A DNA stretch of 64,000 nt from Trichinella spiralis. Lineage: Eukaryota; Nematoda; Enoplea; Trichinellida; Trichinellidae. Position numbers and translations under genes: made by a program. Positions 1 through 12,198 of the stretch are shown here, piece after piece. Below the pieces are notes generated by a model. That model made no database searches and was not told where the DNA came from. It saw only the letters and a list, made by a program, of their open reading frames with translations. How positions within the stretch are numbered: position 1 is the stretch's first letter; every line of letters begins with the position of its first letter. The stretch spans positions 7,364,034 to 7,428,033 of the forward strand of contig CM012953.1 in assembly GCA_000181795.3 (NCBI GenBank), written 5' to 3'.

Positions 1-2065
1 GCGAACTGTATGAAAAGCCAAAAAAAAGGAATGAAAGATACTGTATACTGTAAAACCGCCATGTTTGTAAGTTTTTCGCGGTAGTTTTGTTTTTATGCTT
101 TTATTCGAAAAAAAATTCCAAAAAAAACTGAAAAAATCCCTAAAGCCCAAAAAAAGTTTCTACGTTTCCTCATAATTTATTGTTTTTTGTGTTCATGAGC
201 CGAGAAAATGGCAACAGCAAAAAAATTATAATAATCCATTTTCCACTGTCACCTGTATCGTGCACTCGGGAGAGCATCAGATGATTTGTGAAATTTGTTC
301 TTCTTCTGCAAACTGACCAAAAAGCATTTTTTGAAATCTGCAACACAGGCAGACAGATACACATCAATGATCTATTATTTTTATCTTAAGATCTTATGCG
401 TATGTTGTTTTTCTTTTCTTTTTTTTGTGGAGAAGAAGTAAAATAACAGGTGACAATACTGTTACTTTTTCTGCTGTTTTTGTCGGATGGCAATGTGTTC
501 AAGATTTGCTAATTTTGAAGAAATTTTTAAATTTCTAATCCATCTTGATAATTATCACTATTTGCATAAATATTTCATTCCCACATAAGCTGAATGGAAC
601 ATTTGCAATGGTCCTCCATTAATGCAAAATAGCCGACTTTAATTCGATCAAAACGTTGTAAAAACAAAGTATTATGCTTGATGGAATTAATTTCCTTTGT
701 TACGTTATTTTAAAAAATGGAAAAACAAAATTTTGTTCATTCGATTTTCGCAAGTCAAATAAATGATTGAAACAGTGATATGCTGCTTCCAACGTGAATG
801 CAAACAAAAAGTTGCTTATCGACCGTCCGTGGTCGGTTCCGGTTTGTTTTCGATAAGCATAGTTTCAGTTCAGTTGGACATTTGATATTTGAGCTCGAAT
901 AAATTGCAAAGCCACAGATGCCTTTGCATTTTGTCACTTGTCAACAGAAACATTCTCCGACAACAATCGTAAACAATTTGTTTACAACAGCTGACCAGAT
1001 ATTTCAAATCAACAAACATTGGTTTTTGAACGTTGTATTTGTTTTCTGGTAAATGTTTTGTCTTACGAATTTCCCAATTTTTGTTCTTATTTATAAAATT
1101 AATGCAAAAATCAATTGTTGTCATTGCGAACAATTTAAATTATTCCCCAATAATCGTTAATTTTTTTATTCTTTTTAATCGTAATGTGATGATATTCATG
1201 TTTTGAATAAATCTGATATTTTTCAAATAATTACGTAATTAACGCTATTTTTACCTAACTTAAAAGTATGTCAATCAATCAATCAATCATAATAAGGATA
1301 TTCAGTAAATCATCGTCCAGAATTAGCACTTCTCATTATTTTATATAAAATTTTGCTGCTCTAGCATTCATTCTACATTATAGTACAATTTTTATTTTTA
1401 AATAGTAATTATTTTTCTTCAGTATTAACTTTCATTTAAAAAATTTAGAAAATTTCGAAACGAGCATTGCAATACTATTACGCGAATAAATTTATAATTA
1501 AAAAAAAAAGGTTGATGAAAGTTATTTGAAATTTATATGTTTGTTTCATTAAATTTAAAACATTATTTTTCATTTACCCAGTTATTGACTGAATTTAACA
1601 AAATATCGTTATTCAATTATTGCATTCTTATAAGTACCTGCTTTCTGTTATATTTACTGTAATATAGTAGAAAATGCTTGATAATCTTTAATGTTGATTT
1701 TGACTTGTGACAGTATTTCTAGTGTGTGTTTGTTGTTTAAACTGAAGGTTGTTTCAACTGTGTTTACTCTTAATTGTTCCTTGTTAGTTTCGTAGGTAAT
1801 GTATTTATTTACTCCTCTTGTATTTTTGCAATTAATTGATCTGACAGTTCTTCTTTATTGGAATTTATAATCTGTTTAACTTGAACAATTATGAATTGAA
1901 AGTTTTCTATATATTAAATTTAACGATTAAAAATTATTTCGCCAAAGTTAGCATGATAGACAGAGCGATTCGTCAGTGCTGTAATTTCGTTCAGTAAATC
2001 AATTGAATGAATTTTTATTTCAGTTCAACATTTATTTTTAGGTGCTTCAATTTTTTAGTTTTAGC
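1..2065. other. AT-rich intergenic region upstream of the zinc transporter
   Basis: No convincing gene is visible. Short minus-strand ORFs at 170-367 and 755-1133 are low-complexity and lack recognisable motifs or splice context. Simple-sequence features include a CAAT-type run near 1270-1288 and many A/T tracts. A short inverted repeat lies at 814-822 and 850-858. The last bases carry acceptor-like TTTTAG sequences at about 2035-2040 and 2059-2064, just before the ZnT start codon, and these could serve trans-splicing or a 5' UTR intron. Confidence 0.6.
814..858. repeat. Short inverted repeat with paired GATA-type sites
   Basis: A perfect 9-bp inverted repeat (GCTTATCGA / TCGATAAGC) encloses about 27 bp that are more GC-rich than the surroundings. 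Each arm contains CTTATC/GATAAG, the core recognised by GATA transcription factors. It lies about 1.2 kb upstream of the zinc transporter. A regulatory role is inference only; it could be chance. Confidence 0.3.
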
Positions 2066-4929
2066 ATGGGGCGTTATACTGGAAAATCGTGTCGTTTGGC
2101 AGTCATGCTTATATTGACTTTCAGTTTTTTCTTGGTCGAAATCGTATTTGGATATGTCACAAATTCCACGGCACTTGTGGCCGACTCGTTTCACATGCTC
2201 TCTGACGTGTTAGCGTTATTCATTGCTTTTTTTTGTATGAAAGTAAGTTTTAGTTTTCAAATATAAATATGTAGATGCATTTATTTTATATTAATATTTA
2301 TCTTTTCGTTTTTAACTGCTATAATTAGTATTTTATCATTGCCAGTTGTTTGCTTTTAATTTTATAGGTAAATTTGTTCATAACTATGAATATTTGCTTT
2401 GGGAATGACGCTAATCTGATAAAAAAATTTTTCATGCGCTTATTTGACTAGCATTGAAATATGCTTTAATCGAATTGAACATTAAGTTTCACTTTTCTTA
2501 AACATACATGAAAACATAGTGCTGCGCGTCAAACAGTTCTACATTTTGTAAATATATAGACGTTGCTGTTGAAAATTTACTTTTTTAGTTTTCTAAAAAA
2601 AGCCCTTCGAATAAGAATACGTTTGGTTGGATTCGAGCAGAAGTTTTAGGGGCTCTTATAAATTCAGTATTTCTTTTGGCACTATGCTTTTCCATTTTTA
2701 TAGAAGCCATCAAACGACTTCTGGAGGTAATTTTTTCAACTCCAGAATTTACATTTTTATGTCTGTTGTCTGTTTAGCCAGAAGAAATTGAACATCCGCT
2801 GCAAATTTTAATTGTTGGTGTGCTTGGATTTTTGGTGAACATCATTGGAATATTTATGTTTCATGGTAAGTGATTTGAACGCCAAACGAAAATTTTATTT
2901 CCCTTGTTGATAATTATTTCTATGTATGAATTTATGTTAAACATATTTCGAAATTGAAAATTTCGTTTTCATAAAAGGCAGGACTTTTGTTAAATTTTGT
3001 ATTTAACTGAAATGCAAGTTTGAACTTAATTTTCAATTAGTTGCAGATGTTTATGTAGGGAAATTTGATTTTTTTTAAAAAGTATGCATATATATGCTAA
3101 CTGCTATATGTATAGATTTGACGTATTTTTTTAAACTTTGCAGTATTTGATTTTTTAGTTTTTGTATATTAAATAGTAATTTAATGTTGTTTTGTTTTGT
3201 ATATATTAGATAAATTTGTAATTTCTCAATTTTGTTGCATATTGAAAATTAATGTTAAGAAAATTGTTTTAAAATATGTTAAATTTTTTGAAATTATTTT
3301 TCTTTTTGAAAAATTGTACCATATTTTTTGCATTTAGGTCATGCATCTTTAAATGGCCATGGACATTCGCATGGTAGTCGATTTGCGGATAGAATAAATG
3401 AAGAATTTGAAGAATCGTATGAGCAGTTGAATTCGATCTCAGAAGCACACAACATTTCATTTTTGTCTGATAGCAACGAGGCTAACAATTTCAAAAGACC
3501 CAACGGAAATAGTTCGGCTAAGTCGGAAAAAAATTCGAAATTAATATCAAATGTTAATAGTAAGAATTTTAAAAATAATTTTTTCATTTTCAATACTTAC
3601 ATATTTTATATTTGAATGTTGAAAAACTGTGCTCATGAAGAAATTGTTTTAATTTATATCTTGTTTGTTTACTGAATTAATTGTTTAGTGGCTAGCTCAA
3701 CACAGATGAACATGCATGGAGTTTTTTTGCACATACTTGGCGATGCGTTGGGTTCTGTAATTGTTATAGTGAATGCGATCATTTGTTGGCAAGTGAATAA
3801 CACTTCATTGAGGAAATATTTGGACCCTAGTTTGAGGTAGCTAATCTTTTGTATATGTTATGTGTGAGCAGTTGTTTTAATTCTTAGATATATACTTTTA
3901 GCTTATTTCTTGCACTTATTATTACTGCGACCACATTGCCTTTATGTGAGTATTTTGATGTTTTTTGTAATTTCAAAAATCACCGAGATAATTTTTTTAA
4001 CTAAATTTTATTAACTTATTTTTTTTAACTAGTCATGAAATTAATTTCGAACAATTCCAACAGCAATAAATAAATTACTGCGTGTTTCTCTGATCGCGGT
4101 TTTGATTTTTCTACACATAGTGGACACTTTTGTATTAAAATTTCCATTAATTCTGACATGCTGATAATTAATTTATTAATTATGCAATGGATTGAATGAC
4201 TTGTAGTTAAAGAATCAGCTTTGATTTTGCTGCAAACTGTGCCGACGCATATTAACGTTAAAGATATTCGATTGAAGCTGCTTAAATCAGTAAGCGAGTG
4301 AAAATGAAAATAAAATAGGTGGATATATTTTGATTTTAATTTATAGATTGATGGTGTGATTGCCGTCCATGAATTGCACATTTGGCGGTTAGCTGGAAAC
4401 AAGATCATTGCAACCGCGCATATACATTGTAAAAATTTGGAAGATTATATGAAAATTGCTGAACAAGTGAAAGAATTTTTTCACAAAGAAGGAATCCATT
4501 CTACCACTATACAGCCTGAATTTTTTGAGGTATTTCAATATAGAATTTTTTGAGAATGAAATTGAGCATTATTTTTATTATTTTGTGTTTTGTAATTGAA
4601 TTTTGCTGGACATCCATAAACACATCCCTATGTTCCTAATAGGCACACATTTATGCTTGGCAACTGTTGTTTGTTAATAGAATTTTATATTATGTTTTGC
4701 TTTATTATTTATTTGTGTTCTAGAGATAAATTGGAAAGTAATTGTATTATATACATTATTTTTTTAAATCAATTGGTATACTATCTAGGATACTGCGGCA
4801 CGGAAGAGTACAGTAGTTTCTAATTCGTGCGCTTTGGAATGTCCAGGGCAGAAAGCCTGTGCACCAAGCACTTGCTGTGGTCCGAATGAAAATTCAAAAT
4901 CAAGCTCAACTTCTTCAGAATCTCCTTAG
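2066..4929 (+). CDS. Zinc transporter, ZnT1-like cation diffusion facilitator (SLC30 family)
   Basis: Nine exons: 2066-2242, 2589-2726, 2778-2865, 3338-3559, 3689-3836, 3902-3945, 4207-4289, 4347-4529, 4789-4929. All have GT-AG borders and matching phases, giving about 407 residues. The protein opens MGRYTGKSCRL like ZnT1. Membrane segments flank two HxxxD zinc sites, H43/D47 and H223/D227. A His-rich stretch (HGHSHG) sits at the start of the cytosolic loop, near residue 140. The cytosolic C-terminal domain starts near residue 270. The tail is Cys-rich (CALECPG, CAPSTCC), as in ZnT1 proteins. Known role of the family: export of Zn2+ from the cytosol across the plasma membrane, or into vesicles, by exchange with protons. 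The family call is firm, the ZnT1 subgroup likely. The start follows acceptor-like TTTTAG sequences. Confidence 0.93.
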
Positions 4930-7494
4930 CCGGGTTTCGAACTGTTTGAGTACATTTTAACTAATATTGTTTCTGTTTTCATCTCTCTGGATATTTGATT
5001 TATATATATATATTTTTTTGAAAGAAAAAACGCGCATATATGTAAAGCACTGCACAGCCGGTGAAACGTGCAAATCGATGACATTTTGCCTGCTTACTTA
5101 TTTAAATTATTTGCTGTTTTTTGTCTATTCTTTTTATATTTAGCTTAATATGGAATGTTTATTCTTTTTTAAATGTTTTTTCTTCATCATTTTTAAGCAA
5201 TGTTACTTGCCGAATGTTATGCAGTTTTGGCTGTTTGTTATTTTGATGTTATAATTATGCTTTTCTATTTGATCACAAATAATTATAAACGTTTACAGTG
5301 TAAAAGTTACAAGCAAGTCATGTTGTATCTTTTTGTTTAATTTTGTACGAAATTTGTTGTCTGATTAATTTGCAAGGACAGGAATGAATATTTTTGTTAC
5401 TCCTAGGAATGAATGAATTATTATAATAATGATATTATTATTATTAGTATTATGAATTTGATCGTTTGTCTGTTCGTTTTGTTTTGTTTCAACTGTTGAA
5501 AACTGACTTGCATTGTAGCATTGTCTAACTGCATTTTACAATACTCAAAAAGTGATTTTAAAAAAAGAATATATATATATATATATTGATGAATTAAAGT
5601 CCAAGCACATGTGTGTGTGTGTTTCGTAGTTATATATTATAAATTGCGCGATTGCAAGTTCGAATGTGCTACCAATTACCAATGGCAGCAGTAATATTGA
5701 AGTACTGAAGTTGTGAAGGGAAATTTCCTGTTGAAACAATAGTGCTTTTCAGAGCTAATGCTTCGATTGTTTGTTTAAAAAGCTGATCTGTTGATGTATG
5801 GAGTGGAAATGGAAAAGGCGGATGTGCTGTTTGTAAGTGGTCGATGGGCAAAAATTATCTTGGTCAAAATCCGCACCGAGATGCCTTTCTTCCCAACAAC
5901 TTGTCCAAATTGTCTGGTGGAAATTAGCAGAGCGTGAAGTTTGTGTCGCTCGTTCCGGTAATGCGGTTCCTGTTGACGGGCGTGTCTACTTCCTTTTCTT
6001 TTTGTTCAACTTTTTCGTCTTGCAAAGCAAAGATGGGCGGCTTTTGCAATTTCCATTTCCACTGCTACATTGTCATTTTCACTTTCTGCTTTATTTGGCT
6101 TTTTTTTATTTCCTTATTTGTTTATTTTTTTTTGGTTTAAAGATTTTTCATCAATTCTGTTAGTCATGAATTTGACGGTTTCAATAAATGAATCGACGTA
6201 ATGCTTCAAATAATTGAAATAAACGCTGCATATCCTCTCAAATCCTTACTGAACCCCCATCTCACTAGCAATTTTCGGATGATTGCACAATAATTGTTGA
6301 AATTATTTTTCAAATATTGATAATGAATTTTTGTTCCCTTTGAAAACTGTAACTATTAATAAATAATAACAATAATGTACGGTTACTATTATTATTATTA
6401 TTATTATTGTTCAAGTTTTGCATGTGAAATATTTTGAACAGACTGGAACAACCAAATTTGCTAATTATATATGGTCCGATAGTAGAATGCCACAAAATTA
6501 TTGAAAAATAGATTATCTATCGGACATTTTAATTACCGCAATTTAGTACAGATAAAATCATCGATTTAGGTTTAAAGCCAGAAGGAATAAATTTCACTTT
6601 TCCATGACTGTTGTCGTCTGAAAATAGTGCTACTTCACATCCGACATTTTTCTACAAGGGTAAAAGGCAAGGCAATATTTTTTTGTTTATTTGTTTGTTT
6701 GATTTCTTGGCATTTTCGATGAAAATGCATATTTTTATTTCTCTTCATTTTCCAATCAACATCATCTCCAGGTTTTTGAAAATTTTTCATACAAGTGCTC
6801 TGTCGTTGTGCAAGCTGTTGATGGCTGCTGCTTCGACTGGCCACCTCCCCTGTCCATTATCTACATCTTTACCGTAAACAATCATCAGACAAATATTTTA
6901 TTTGCTCTTTGTTCAAAGGTTTTCTTTTTTATTGTGAAATTTTTTATGTTTGTAGAAATGTATCTTTTATTTTTCATTTTACTTTTATAGTTTGAATTTA
7001 AGAGAAAAATTTATCCAAATTTCACAAATACTCCTCAAAAATATTGATATTTTAAACTTTTTGTTGATTTTTTTAAATATAATTTTTGTTTAATTGAATC
7101 AAAATATGAATATTGTATGATAATTTTAACCCATCACTTGATGTAATTTAGAAGTCGAAGAATTTGCAAATGTTTAACTTTTGCATCTTATTCGTATTAT
7201 TCAGTATTCAATAACAACAATAATATGAATATGAATAGTTTCCAAAATTGTTGAGCAGCTGTGTTTGCTGTGACATTGCTGAACAGAATCGAATTTCAGG
7301 TCCAACTGCACCTCTCATGTGCGTGAAATGAACCAGCTGACACGCATCATCTGCCTCTGAAATTCAACGCCCGCTTGCTTCTATGAGCAAATTTTCAGCC
7401 TAGCCGACCTCTTCTCCCAACTGCCCTTTGCAAACATCCCGTCCAAAAAGAGACTGTGCTGCCTGTCGTCTGCAGTTGAGAAAAAAAAGATATT
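4930..7494. other. Intergenic region with simple repeats and one unexplained short ORF
   Basis: Mostly AT-rich DNA. It holds a (TA)n run near 5571-5586, (TG)n near 5611-5622 and an ATT triplet run near 6388-6411. A 47-codon ORF on + at 5794-5937 (MYGVEMEKADVLF..., with a CPNC motif) has better-than-background composition, but I could not connect it to any gene. The stretch at about 7240-7490 is less AT-rich and may be the promoter or 5' UTR of the next gene. Confidence 0.5.
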
Positions 7495-9059
7495 ATGCAT
7501 AACGGTGTTGCTGTTGGTTTGCAATTTCCAACTTGGCTTGAAGCAGTTGCGACAATTTTGCTGCTCACAAACGCGACCATCGTCAAAGCAGCGTTCGTTT
7601 CGTTTCCCCAGTCGATGGGTTCCACAAAATTCAATAATAATAATCATAATTATACTTGTAAATCTGTTGCATCTATTTTAATTTTATTTGCAGTCAATGA
7701 TTTATCTTATTATATAAATATATATATTTTTTTTTGTTTGTTCCTTCAAGCGAAAGAGTCGAGTCAGTTGGTGCAACTGTTGACAAAAGCTGTGCCGAAT
7801 TGGAATAATAATACAACCAACACGAACCCAACGAACAATTCAGGTGCATTAAATTTATTACAATTATAATTTGCATGGAATAATAGAATAATAAATAACA
7901 TTTGAACACGTTTGAAAAATGCACGACATACTTTTGGTTGTTGCATTGAAGAAACAATGTTCCTATTCTTTTAACAATAAGATCGACTAGTTTGGAAAAT
8001 TATTATTAATTCGCAAATGCTTTCTTTGTTAAGCATTTGATGAATCTGTATTATTATTTTCAATTTGAAATAGACGAGCAGTTTAATTGAAAATATTTTT
8101 TTCTGATTAAGAAATAATTTTTCCAAAATGTTCCGTTGTTAACTGAATTCTTTTCACTAATGTAAAAGTATCCTACAGACGTACTGATTTTTAATCGGCA
8201 AATTGCATAATGAAAAGTTTATTGAAAATATTATTTTCTAAATCATAAAAGTCATTTCAGAAAATAAGAAAAATTTTGATTATGTACTAAAGATGCAAAT
8301 CAACGAGACGGAAGATAATGTTACTGAAGGTAAACTCATCCAAAGATTGATTTGATTGCATGTCACTTCCTAATTGTCTGTTGATAGAGGCTGCAACGAA
8401 TTGTGGCTATTTTTTTCATTTATATTAAAATGCATTCAAAAATAAAAAACAAATTCAAATTTTTTTATTTAGGTGTAGAGCCAGTGGAAATTGATACGAA
8501 CGTTTTGATTTGGCATCAGCGGTTGAATCCGAGTGCAGTACGAGTGCGATGGTATTTTTCGGCTAGATTCACTCGCAAGCACAACATAACGGGTTCGTTG
8601 GTGTTGTACACGTCGGATGCCAGTTTGGAAGATCACAAGTGGAAGAAAATAATTGTCATCGAACCCAGACATCATTTGACCATTGGCGATTTGGATGCGA
8701 ACAAGAAGTATTACGTTAAAGTTTTTCCCAGAACTTCTGAGACGACAATTCTGCTAAACATTTTGCCTCTGATTGTACTACCGTATTCTTTCAATTCAAT
8801 ACATTCTGCTCATTTCAATCAATCAACTGAAGCTGCGTTTGAAACTGATCGAAAAACTGGCGTCGTACGTGAAATTTCTTCTTTTTTTTAAAAAAAGTTA
8901 TTAAAATTTATAATTTCAATCCAATTTCAGCAAGAACATTTCTGCTTGAAAATATGCAACTTGACCGCCGTGTCTAATCAATGCCTTGCGGATGAAAAAT
9001 GTATTCTCTTGTCAAATGATCAGTACAGTTTACCGGTTTGTTTGCCAGTCAAGTCTTGA
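7495..9059 (+). CDS. Secreted protein with one fibronectin type III-like domain
   Basis: Five exons: 7495-7657, 7751-7843, 8261-8329, 8473-8864, 8931-9059. Phases agree throughout and predict 281 residues. The N terminus has a hydrophobic stretch (VATILLLTNATIV) consistent with a signal peptide. A low-complexity Asn/Thr-rich region follows (NNNTTNTNPTNN). Exon 4 encodes an FN3-like beta-sandwich with RVRWYF, GSLVLYTSD, LTIGDLDANKKYYVKV. The last exon adds a short tail with five cysteines (FCLKICN, NQCL, EKCI, VCLP). The product is probably extracellular, but I do not recognise the family. The first intron (7658-7750, 93 bp) is open in frame, so it could be retained and add 31 hydrophobic residues. 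The start is the first Met of the open frame; an upstream exon is not excluded. Confidence 0.72.
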
Positions 9060-9785
9060 ATAATCTGAAGCAGAAGTCTCGCCATTGATGCTTTTTTAAA
9101 AGTTTACGTTGTGCAAACAAGTCAATCAAAAAAAACATCTCGTAAATATTTGTACCATCTTTTCGATGGACGAATAAGTAAACATTTCTTTGAACAGTTT
9201 AACAGTTATTCTCATTAAATCCCACTGATAACAATTTTCAATTAAAAACTGCATCACTTTTGATCAAAATATGCATCTCTATATATACATAGTTATTAAA
9301 TGATTAGTATTAAAATCTTTTAATTATTATTTAAAGAAATATATGTATTACATTTAACAAATGAAATATTTTATATCTGCTCTTTTAAATGCTTTTAGAA
9401 TTAATATTTAATAACAATAATATTGAACGTGAAATACAGTTACTGTAATATCGTATACTAACCGTAATTGTGTTCATATTCAAACAGTCAAACAAAGACG
9501 CATTGAACGTCGATAAGCAGCAGTGCATTTTTATGTGATATAAATGTGAAATAAATATAATAACTGCATGATGTTTGCATGCATGCGTGATTTTTTATAT
9601 TCAGTTAAATTGCGCATTTATTTAAACAAAAGTTTTTAGACATATTGATTGAATAGGGTGGTTTAACGCATCTGTGCAAATATATTTTTCTTTAAATATT
9701 TTAAAATTGTGTTAATGAAGCGGACATCGACTGTATGGAATTTAAATTTTTTTTAAACATAAACGCTTTCAGTGAGTTGATAAAA
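9060..9785. other. AT-rich intergenic spacer
   Basis: No gene seen. A polypyrimidine-like stretch ending in TTTCAG at 9767-9772 lies 13 bp before the preferred mL37 start codon, and could be a trans-splice or 5' UTR acceptor. Confidence 0.5.
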
Positions 9786-11780
9786 ATGACAGTGCGACAT
9801 CGTCCAATTAAGCAATGGGGTCGTTTCAACACAAAAATATTTAAAAAGTTGTTTGACAAGAAAATGAAAACCAAGGTTGAACCGTTTGTCATTCCTGCAT
9901 CTTTGGAGGTGAATATAATTTTCTTATTTTTCTATTTTTTTCACGTCAACTTCTTTTATTAAGGCAATGAATATTAAAGTTGAAGATCCAAATGATCCCA
10001 ATTTTGGATTGAAATTAAACGAAACAAACAAGCTGCCGATGTCTGAAACGTTAATTCCACAAGGAACTCGATGCTTTTTATTTGACGGATCCGAATCGCT
10101 TGCAGAAGGTGCTTGTGAATTGGAAATTTGTTTTCTGATTTTTTTCTTTTTAATTTAGGAATTTTGCAAGCTTTGCATATAACGAATGCCGTTGGTAGGA
10201 AAGGTTTACCAAGTTCTACGATGAATCTGCTTGATTTTGAATCGACCGTTTCACTGGAAGAACGAATTCGAAAAGCTGCGATGCAGGCTAACATATGGGA
10301 TGCGACGTTAGTGAGCCTTCCGGAACGTAGAGATCCTGCTCTTTGGTGGATAAGTTGGCCAAGATATCACGGCATTCCCGTTTTAAAAAAGAGGTAATTT
10401 TTTCAAGAAGTCAAGCATTACGATTGTTTTAATTCTATTGTGTAATTGTTAGATTCAATATTTTTTGCTGGCATTTCAATACAGCAAATTTAGTTCATTA
10501 TTGAATGTTAAGTTTTCGATTTTAAAGTGAAAATACCAAGAGGTTATGTTCACTAGTGAAGTTTGGCAAAAACATTTTAATTAACCGTGAAAATTGAATT
10601 TATGATTTTGTTCAGGCGTCGATGTGTGAATTGTTAAAAAATTTTCATATTTATAATAATTCAGTGCTGTTTTGGTGGACTTTTTCTTTCGCTGTGCTTT
10701 AACGTTGGCCGCCAATCATCCAGAAGTGAAGGATTTGCGCTACACTCGTGATGCATTGATAAAAGCTTTCATTGCAAAAGGTGGTAACTAACGAGAACGC
10801 GTTGTGACATTATTTGTGTATATTTTTTTTCTCGTTGTAGGCGAAACACTTCTTTGCTTTAAGCAGCAACCGATGATGACTGTCACCGGTCCTCGACCGT
10901 TGGAACCCGTGCTTTCCAAGGAGGCCGTGCTGAAAACAATTGAGGAACCTCTCGTCAGCATTCACCCTGTCGGAGAATTGATCGACTTTACAGAAGAAAA
11001 TATTTCTGAAATAGAAAACATCTGGCGTATTTTTTGTTTAAAATATTATAATTTTATTTTTATCTGTTTCAATTGTGGAAGTTGGAATTGTTTCAGCTGG
11101 TATTGCGCCGTCTTCTTTTCCATCAATTCATACTATTCTGACGGTGAAAGACAAAGATTACCGATATCCGTGGACAGCGAAAGAGATGACCGGCAATGCG
11201 ATATTGAGCTGCTTTACGGCGGCGTTAATTTCCGCCATCAGACAGTATGGAGTAAGTGAGATTAAAATTGTTGTTTCATTCATCCGAAGATACTGGCCAA
11301 AATCTACATCAGTTGTAAGCAGAATATGAAAAGTGTTGTACTTTTTTGTAAAAAAAATTTTATTTAACTTGAGCTTGAAATTGTAGTTACTATAGCCAAA
11401 AAGTATTGTTTTTTTCAATTTTCTGTACTCTACATTGATGTTTGAATGAAATTTCAGGATTACTGTGGCGTTTTGGAACGTCCCATAGTGTCGCAGTGTA
11501 TTCAGTGTTGTGAAAATAAATTCGACTTTATCACATTTCAACTGAATACTACAGACCTGGCGAAAAGTGACGGTGTGAAAAATGTCGTCTGGTATGACGG
11601 TGGTAGGTGGTCATTGGTTGATTGTTCGTAATTTAATTAATTTCAAAATTGCCCCGTTTTCAAGATAATCAACTGTTCAAATCGCTGCCTTATTGGGATG
11701 AATTTGTGGAAGTGGAAGAAGCGAATGCTAATGTTCTTCGAAAATTTCTGGCCATGGTATTCAACTGTTGCAAATGTTGA
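9786..11780 (+). CDS. mrpl-37: Mitochondrial ribosomal protein mL37 (MRPL37)
   Basis: Eight exons: 9786-9908, 9964-10108, 10159-10393, 10665-10780, 10841-11026, 11097-11251, 11458-11602, 11665-11780. All phases join, giving 406 residues; an alternative in-frame ATG at 9735 would give 423. The C-terminal third is highly characteristic of MRPL37: VLERPIVSQC, then FQLNTTDL, then DGVKNVVWYD and ending NVLRKFLAM. Human MRPL37 is also about 423 residues. It is a structural protein of the mitochondrial large ribosomal subunit. ATG 9786 is preferred because TTTCAG at 9772 looks like an acceptor directly upstream. The next gene starts about 420 bp downstream on the same strand. Confidence 0.92.
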
Positions 11781-12198
11781 TCGTTGTTGAATGGAAGATC
11801 CAATGGTGAAAAGTCTTTCTTTTTTGTTTGTTAAAAACTGAGAAATAAATAAACATACGACAATTGAAATTGTGAAATATATGCCAAAATAAAAAAGAAT
11901 ACAGAAAGAAGTTCAACAAATCATACTGAATTTGATGAACTGGAAATGATAAAGCGTTTCTGTAAGGAACAGTGTTGCTTTGCTTGTTCGAGATAAGAAA
12001 TTGACGTTAAAATTGCTGAACAAACTGTCAGCAGAAGTTAATCAGGAGATGTTTTTTGTTTATTTTATTCCAGTATAAAAGCAGGCATGTTCTGTCAATT
12101 TGCTGGGCAGTAAAATTAGGAAAAAGAAAGTATTCCAGGAAAAGAGAGATAATTTTAAAAAATACCGGTGAAATAAAATAAAAATAATAAATTGAACA

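Noticed and set aside
755-1133. Two overlapping minus-strand ORFs of 60 and 87 codons
   Set aside because: No motif, no splice partners, AT-driven composition and mutual overlap in different frames.
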